From Desulfofustis sp. (GTDB taxonomy: Bacteria; Desulfobacterota; Desulfobulbia; Desulfobulbales; Desulfocapsaceae): a DNA stretch of 8,141 nt. The stretch spans positions 1-8,141 of the forward strand of contig JAQYVS010000139.1 in NCBI GenBank assembly GCA_030145365.1. The letters are read 5' to 3'. The notes under the pieces are model-generated. The model worked only from the letters and a program-made list of their open reading frames with translations. It was not told where the DNA came from and made no database searches. How positions within the stretch are numbered: the stretch's first letter is position 1; each line of letters opens with the position of its first letter. Below, piece by piece: positions 6,582 through 8,141 of this stretch. The position numbers and the translations under genes were made by a program.

Positions 6582-7538
6582 TTAATTCACCCTGCTCTGG
6601 GACGTCTGATCGGATGTTTCCAGACAGTCTTCTTCCACTGAGCAGCCATCATCTTCCGGAATAAGGGGAAGCGCTGAACTGCTTGACATCTGCTCCTGAA
6701 TCTGAAGCGTCGGCTGAGGAATTGTCGAGGTGCTCTGCTGGCTGCTGAACTGGTCAATGAATGCTTTAATGGATTGCTCGCCTTTAAAGAGCGTTATGGA
6801 TTCCGCCTCTTTGCTCAGCAGAGCCGGAACCTCATCAATACCAAGTGTTTTCAGCAGATGCAGATTGGTTTCTGGCTTATATTCTGGTTTTACTTCTGCA
6901 TTTGGAAATGAAAAGGAAGTGATTTTATCCACAGGGTTGAAGTTGATTGAGCAGATTCTGTTGTCTTGTAAAAGCTCTATAACACTCTCGCAATGGTCGC
7001 AGGTGGAAGAGAAGAACAGATACAATAGGTGCTGAGAATCGGGCGCCTGATAGTAAGCCATAGTGCCACTTTCCAGCGGTGGCGGGTCGGACGAATTGAA
7101 TGTATAGTCGAGGCTGAACGAGGCGATCAGCACCGCGCAAAAGATGACAAATCCTTTAAATAGCTGTTTGAGGCCAAAAAACAGATTGACCAGAATGACA
7201 AGCGCTAGAATAATCAAGCAATAGGAGCAAAAGACCTGGCTTATCAAAATCTGAAAGGCAAACAGAACTGCTTCTGCAGCCAATGCTGCCAAGAGCACCA
7301 GACTGATGAAACGTTTCCAAATGTCCGACCCGCTTCTGGCACGGTTTGTTCCTATTGCAGCCAGCAGAAAAAATAGGAAACCGACTATATTGAAAATAAG
7401 CGGATCAACTATTGTCAACGACTCAACGACTTGGCAGCCATCGTTAAAACAGACACCTTCACCCTGAAAATAAATAAGAAGGGCCTGTACGCCGGTTACC
7501 AGGAAGCCGGTTAGTGAAATGAGGAAACTGAGAAACAT
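6582..7538 (-). CDS. VKOR-thioredoxin fusion, disulfide-forming membrane protein
   Basis: This 318-residue protein has an N-terminal VKOR domain with five membrane segments (about 2-23, 45-63, 77-98, 105-121, 127-145), then a thioredoxin-like domain (about 157-265) and a low-complexity tail. VKOR replaces DsbB in many bacteria: it oxidises a thioredoxin-like partner and passes electrons to quinone. The redox pairs visible are the loop cysteines C30 and C35, the quinone-side C104-S-Y-C107, and the partner-domain C180-D-H-C183 with a likely cis-Pro at P238. Fusion of VKOR to its own DsbA-like partner is known. The tail (266-318) is rich in Ser, Gln and Thr and has two further cysteines in CSVEEDC. 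An in-frame TAA two codons before ATG 7538 fixes the start, although no good Shine-Dalgarno is seen. The gene converges on selD. Confidence 0.88.
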   Translation of the reverse strand: MFLSFLISLTGFLVTGVQALLIYFQGEGVCFNDGCQVVESLTIVDPLIFNIVGFLFFLLAAIGTNRARSGSDIWKRFISLVLLAALAAEAVLFAFQILISQVFCSYCLIILALVILVNLFFGLKQLFKGFVIFCAVLIASFSLDYTFNSSDPPPLESGTMAYYQAPDSQHLLYLFFSSTCDHCESVIELLQDNRICSINFNPVDKITSFSFPNAEVKPEYKPETNLHLLKTLGIDEVPALLSKEAESITLFKGEQSIKAFIDQFSSQQSTSTIPQPTLQIQEQMSSSSALPLIPEDDGCSVEEDCLETSDQTSQSRVN

Positions 7539-7600
7539 AATTTAAGAAACGTTGGGTTGATTCATCTCATGTTTTGAATATTTGCCCTGAATATCTTCCA

Positions 7601-7614
7601 TACTTCAAGAAGTA
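7601..7614. promoter_or_regulatory. Short inverted repeat upstream of the VKOR gene, possible operator
   Basis: TACTTC and GAAGTA flank a 2-nt centre (AA), a symmetric 14-bp site centred about 70 nt upstream of the VKOR start codon. Its size and position would suit a dimeric regulator, but I recognise no known operator consensus and it could be chance. Confidence 0.25.
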
Positions 7615-7686
7615 AAACAACTTTATTTACCTCACCATAATGGATTTACAAAGAAAAATTGCAGGTGGAAAATTTTGAGCGGGTTC

Positions 7687-7726
7687 TGCCCCCTGGATTG
7701 ATCAGAGAATTTTTCAATCCGGGGCA
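7687..7726. terminator. Terminator-like stem-loop downstream of the cobaltochelatase gene
   Basis: The plus-strand arm 7714-7726 (TCAATCCGGGGCA) pairs over 13 bp with 7687-7701, which holds a 2-nt bulge; the loop is 12 nt. It lies 11 nt past the chelatase stop codon. The T-run (TAGTTTTTG, 7727-7735) follows the stem on the plus strand, so canonical termination would act on plus-strand transcripts. On the minus strand, which serves the chelatase gene, the stem is preceded by A's and followed by no T-run. It probably works as a weak terminator or 3' stabiliser for that gene. Confidence 0.5.
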
Positions 7727-7737
7727 TAGTTTTTGAT

Positions 7738-8141
7738 TTACTTGAAATGGCTTAATGGAGCACCGACATGATCAACCCATATATCCACAAAGGCACCATA
7801 CTCGGCTGTTCCTTTCAATACAGGCACACACTCAATACCATCTTTGGAGATAAGGATCTTCCAGGAATCTTCATCATCACCCGCCATATCGTTTTTGGCA
7901 TGATCACCGGCAACCGACATGAAAGGCATTAAATAGATCTTTTTAATGTTGTTCTTCTTAAGCAGCGCCAGGACGGTATCAAGGGCCGGATACCCTACTA
8001 CCGTGCCAATAAAAATGTTTGGGTCCTGCATCTGCAGCTGAAACATTAACGCAGCATAAAATGCATTTGCTGGATGATGGGTTCCGTGTCCCATGAGGAC
8101 AACCCCTTCATCTTTTTTTCTCTCTTTTGGGATTGTCGATA
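7738..8141 (-). CDS. cbiK: CbiK-type sirohydrochlorin cobaltochelatase (C-terminal half, 5' end beyond window)
   Basis: The visible 133 residues run from the right edge to TAA 7738. Two hallmark blocks are present: VVLMGHGTHHPANAF, with the catalytic and metal-binding histidine region, and MPFMSVAGDHAKNDMAGDDE with the second ligand histidine (GDH). In CbiK of Salmonella and CbiK of Desulfovibrio, histidines in these blocks hold the metal. The enzyme inserts cobalt into sirohydrochlorin for anaerobic cobalamin synthesis. Full-length CbiK is about 260-300 residues, so roughly half is missing, including any N-terminal signal peptide; a periplasmic or metal-transport-linked variant (CbiKP of Desulfovibrio) therefore cannot be excluded. 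The ATG at 8094 is internal, because homology continues upstream of it to the edge. A stem-loop follows the stop. Confidence 0.88.
   Translation of the reverse strand, partial: STIPKERKKDEGVVLMGHGTHHPANAFYAALMFQLQMQDPNIFIGTVVGYPALDTVLALLKKNNIKKIYLMPFMSVAGDHAKNDMAGDDEDSWKILISKDGIECVPVLKGTAEYGAFVDIWVDHVGAPLSHFK

Noticed and set aside
1..8141. Mobile elements, CRISPR arrays, tRNA or rRNA genes, toxin-antitoxin or defence genes
   Set aside because: I looked on both strands and saw no transposase, integrase, regular repeat-spacer pattern, cloverleaf or defence-family motif.

Overview
The window suggests an anaerobic bacterium of the sulfate-reducing 'deltaproteobacterial' type (Desulfobacterota), at moderate G+C. 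This is inferred from gene content only: a CbiK-type cobaltochelatase, a rubrerythrin, a Ub-Mut7C RNase-like protein, a VKOR-thioredoxin fusion, and a selenium-using gene set that includes a SelD reading through an in-frame UGA. I see no insertion sequence, phage gene, CRISPR array, tRNA or rRNA, so it looks like ordinary chromosome.

Layout. Positions 1-490 (minus) hold the N-terminal 163 residues of a Ub-Mut7C protein that runs off the left edge. Next, also on the minus strand, is rubrerythrin (596-1096), with a good Shine-Dalgarno and a plausible promoter. A very strong stem-loop (542-581) separates the two. A divergent intergenic region (1097-1301) then leads into five plus-strand genes: a gamma-glutamyltransferase-like Ntn hydrolase (1302-2882), the tRNA 2-selenouridine synthase mnmH/selU (2913-4016), a PlsC-like acyltransferase (4150-4728), a YtoQ-family protein (4776-5216) and selD (5503-6564). 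Converging on selD from the minus strand is a VKOR-thioredoxin membrane protein (6582-7538). The right edge carries the C-terminal half of a CbiK-like cobaltochelatase (7738-8141, minus).

How the genes work together. The clearest theme is selenium. SelD makes selenophosphate, and MnmH uses selenophosphate to turn 2-thiouridine into 2-selenouridine at the tRNA wobble position. SelD itself appears to be a selenoprotein: its active-site codon is TGA (5563-5565), followed by a convincing bacterial SECIS-like hairpin with a GGUC apical loop. A caller that treats TGA as stop would start the gene at TTG 5611 and lose the catalytic residue. A second theme is redox and oxygen defence: rubrerythrin removes peroxide and VKOR-Trx makes disulfides in the envelope. 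The GGT-like, acyltransferase and YtoQ genes have no evident link to selenium and may simply share orientation.

I found no wholly new system. The items most worth a second look are the Sec-encoding selD start, its SECIS, and paired GGCTG/CAGCC elements in the selD leader and over the UGA.
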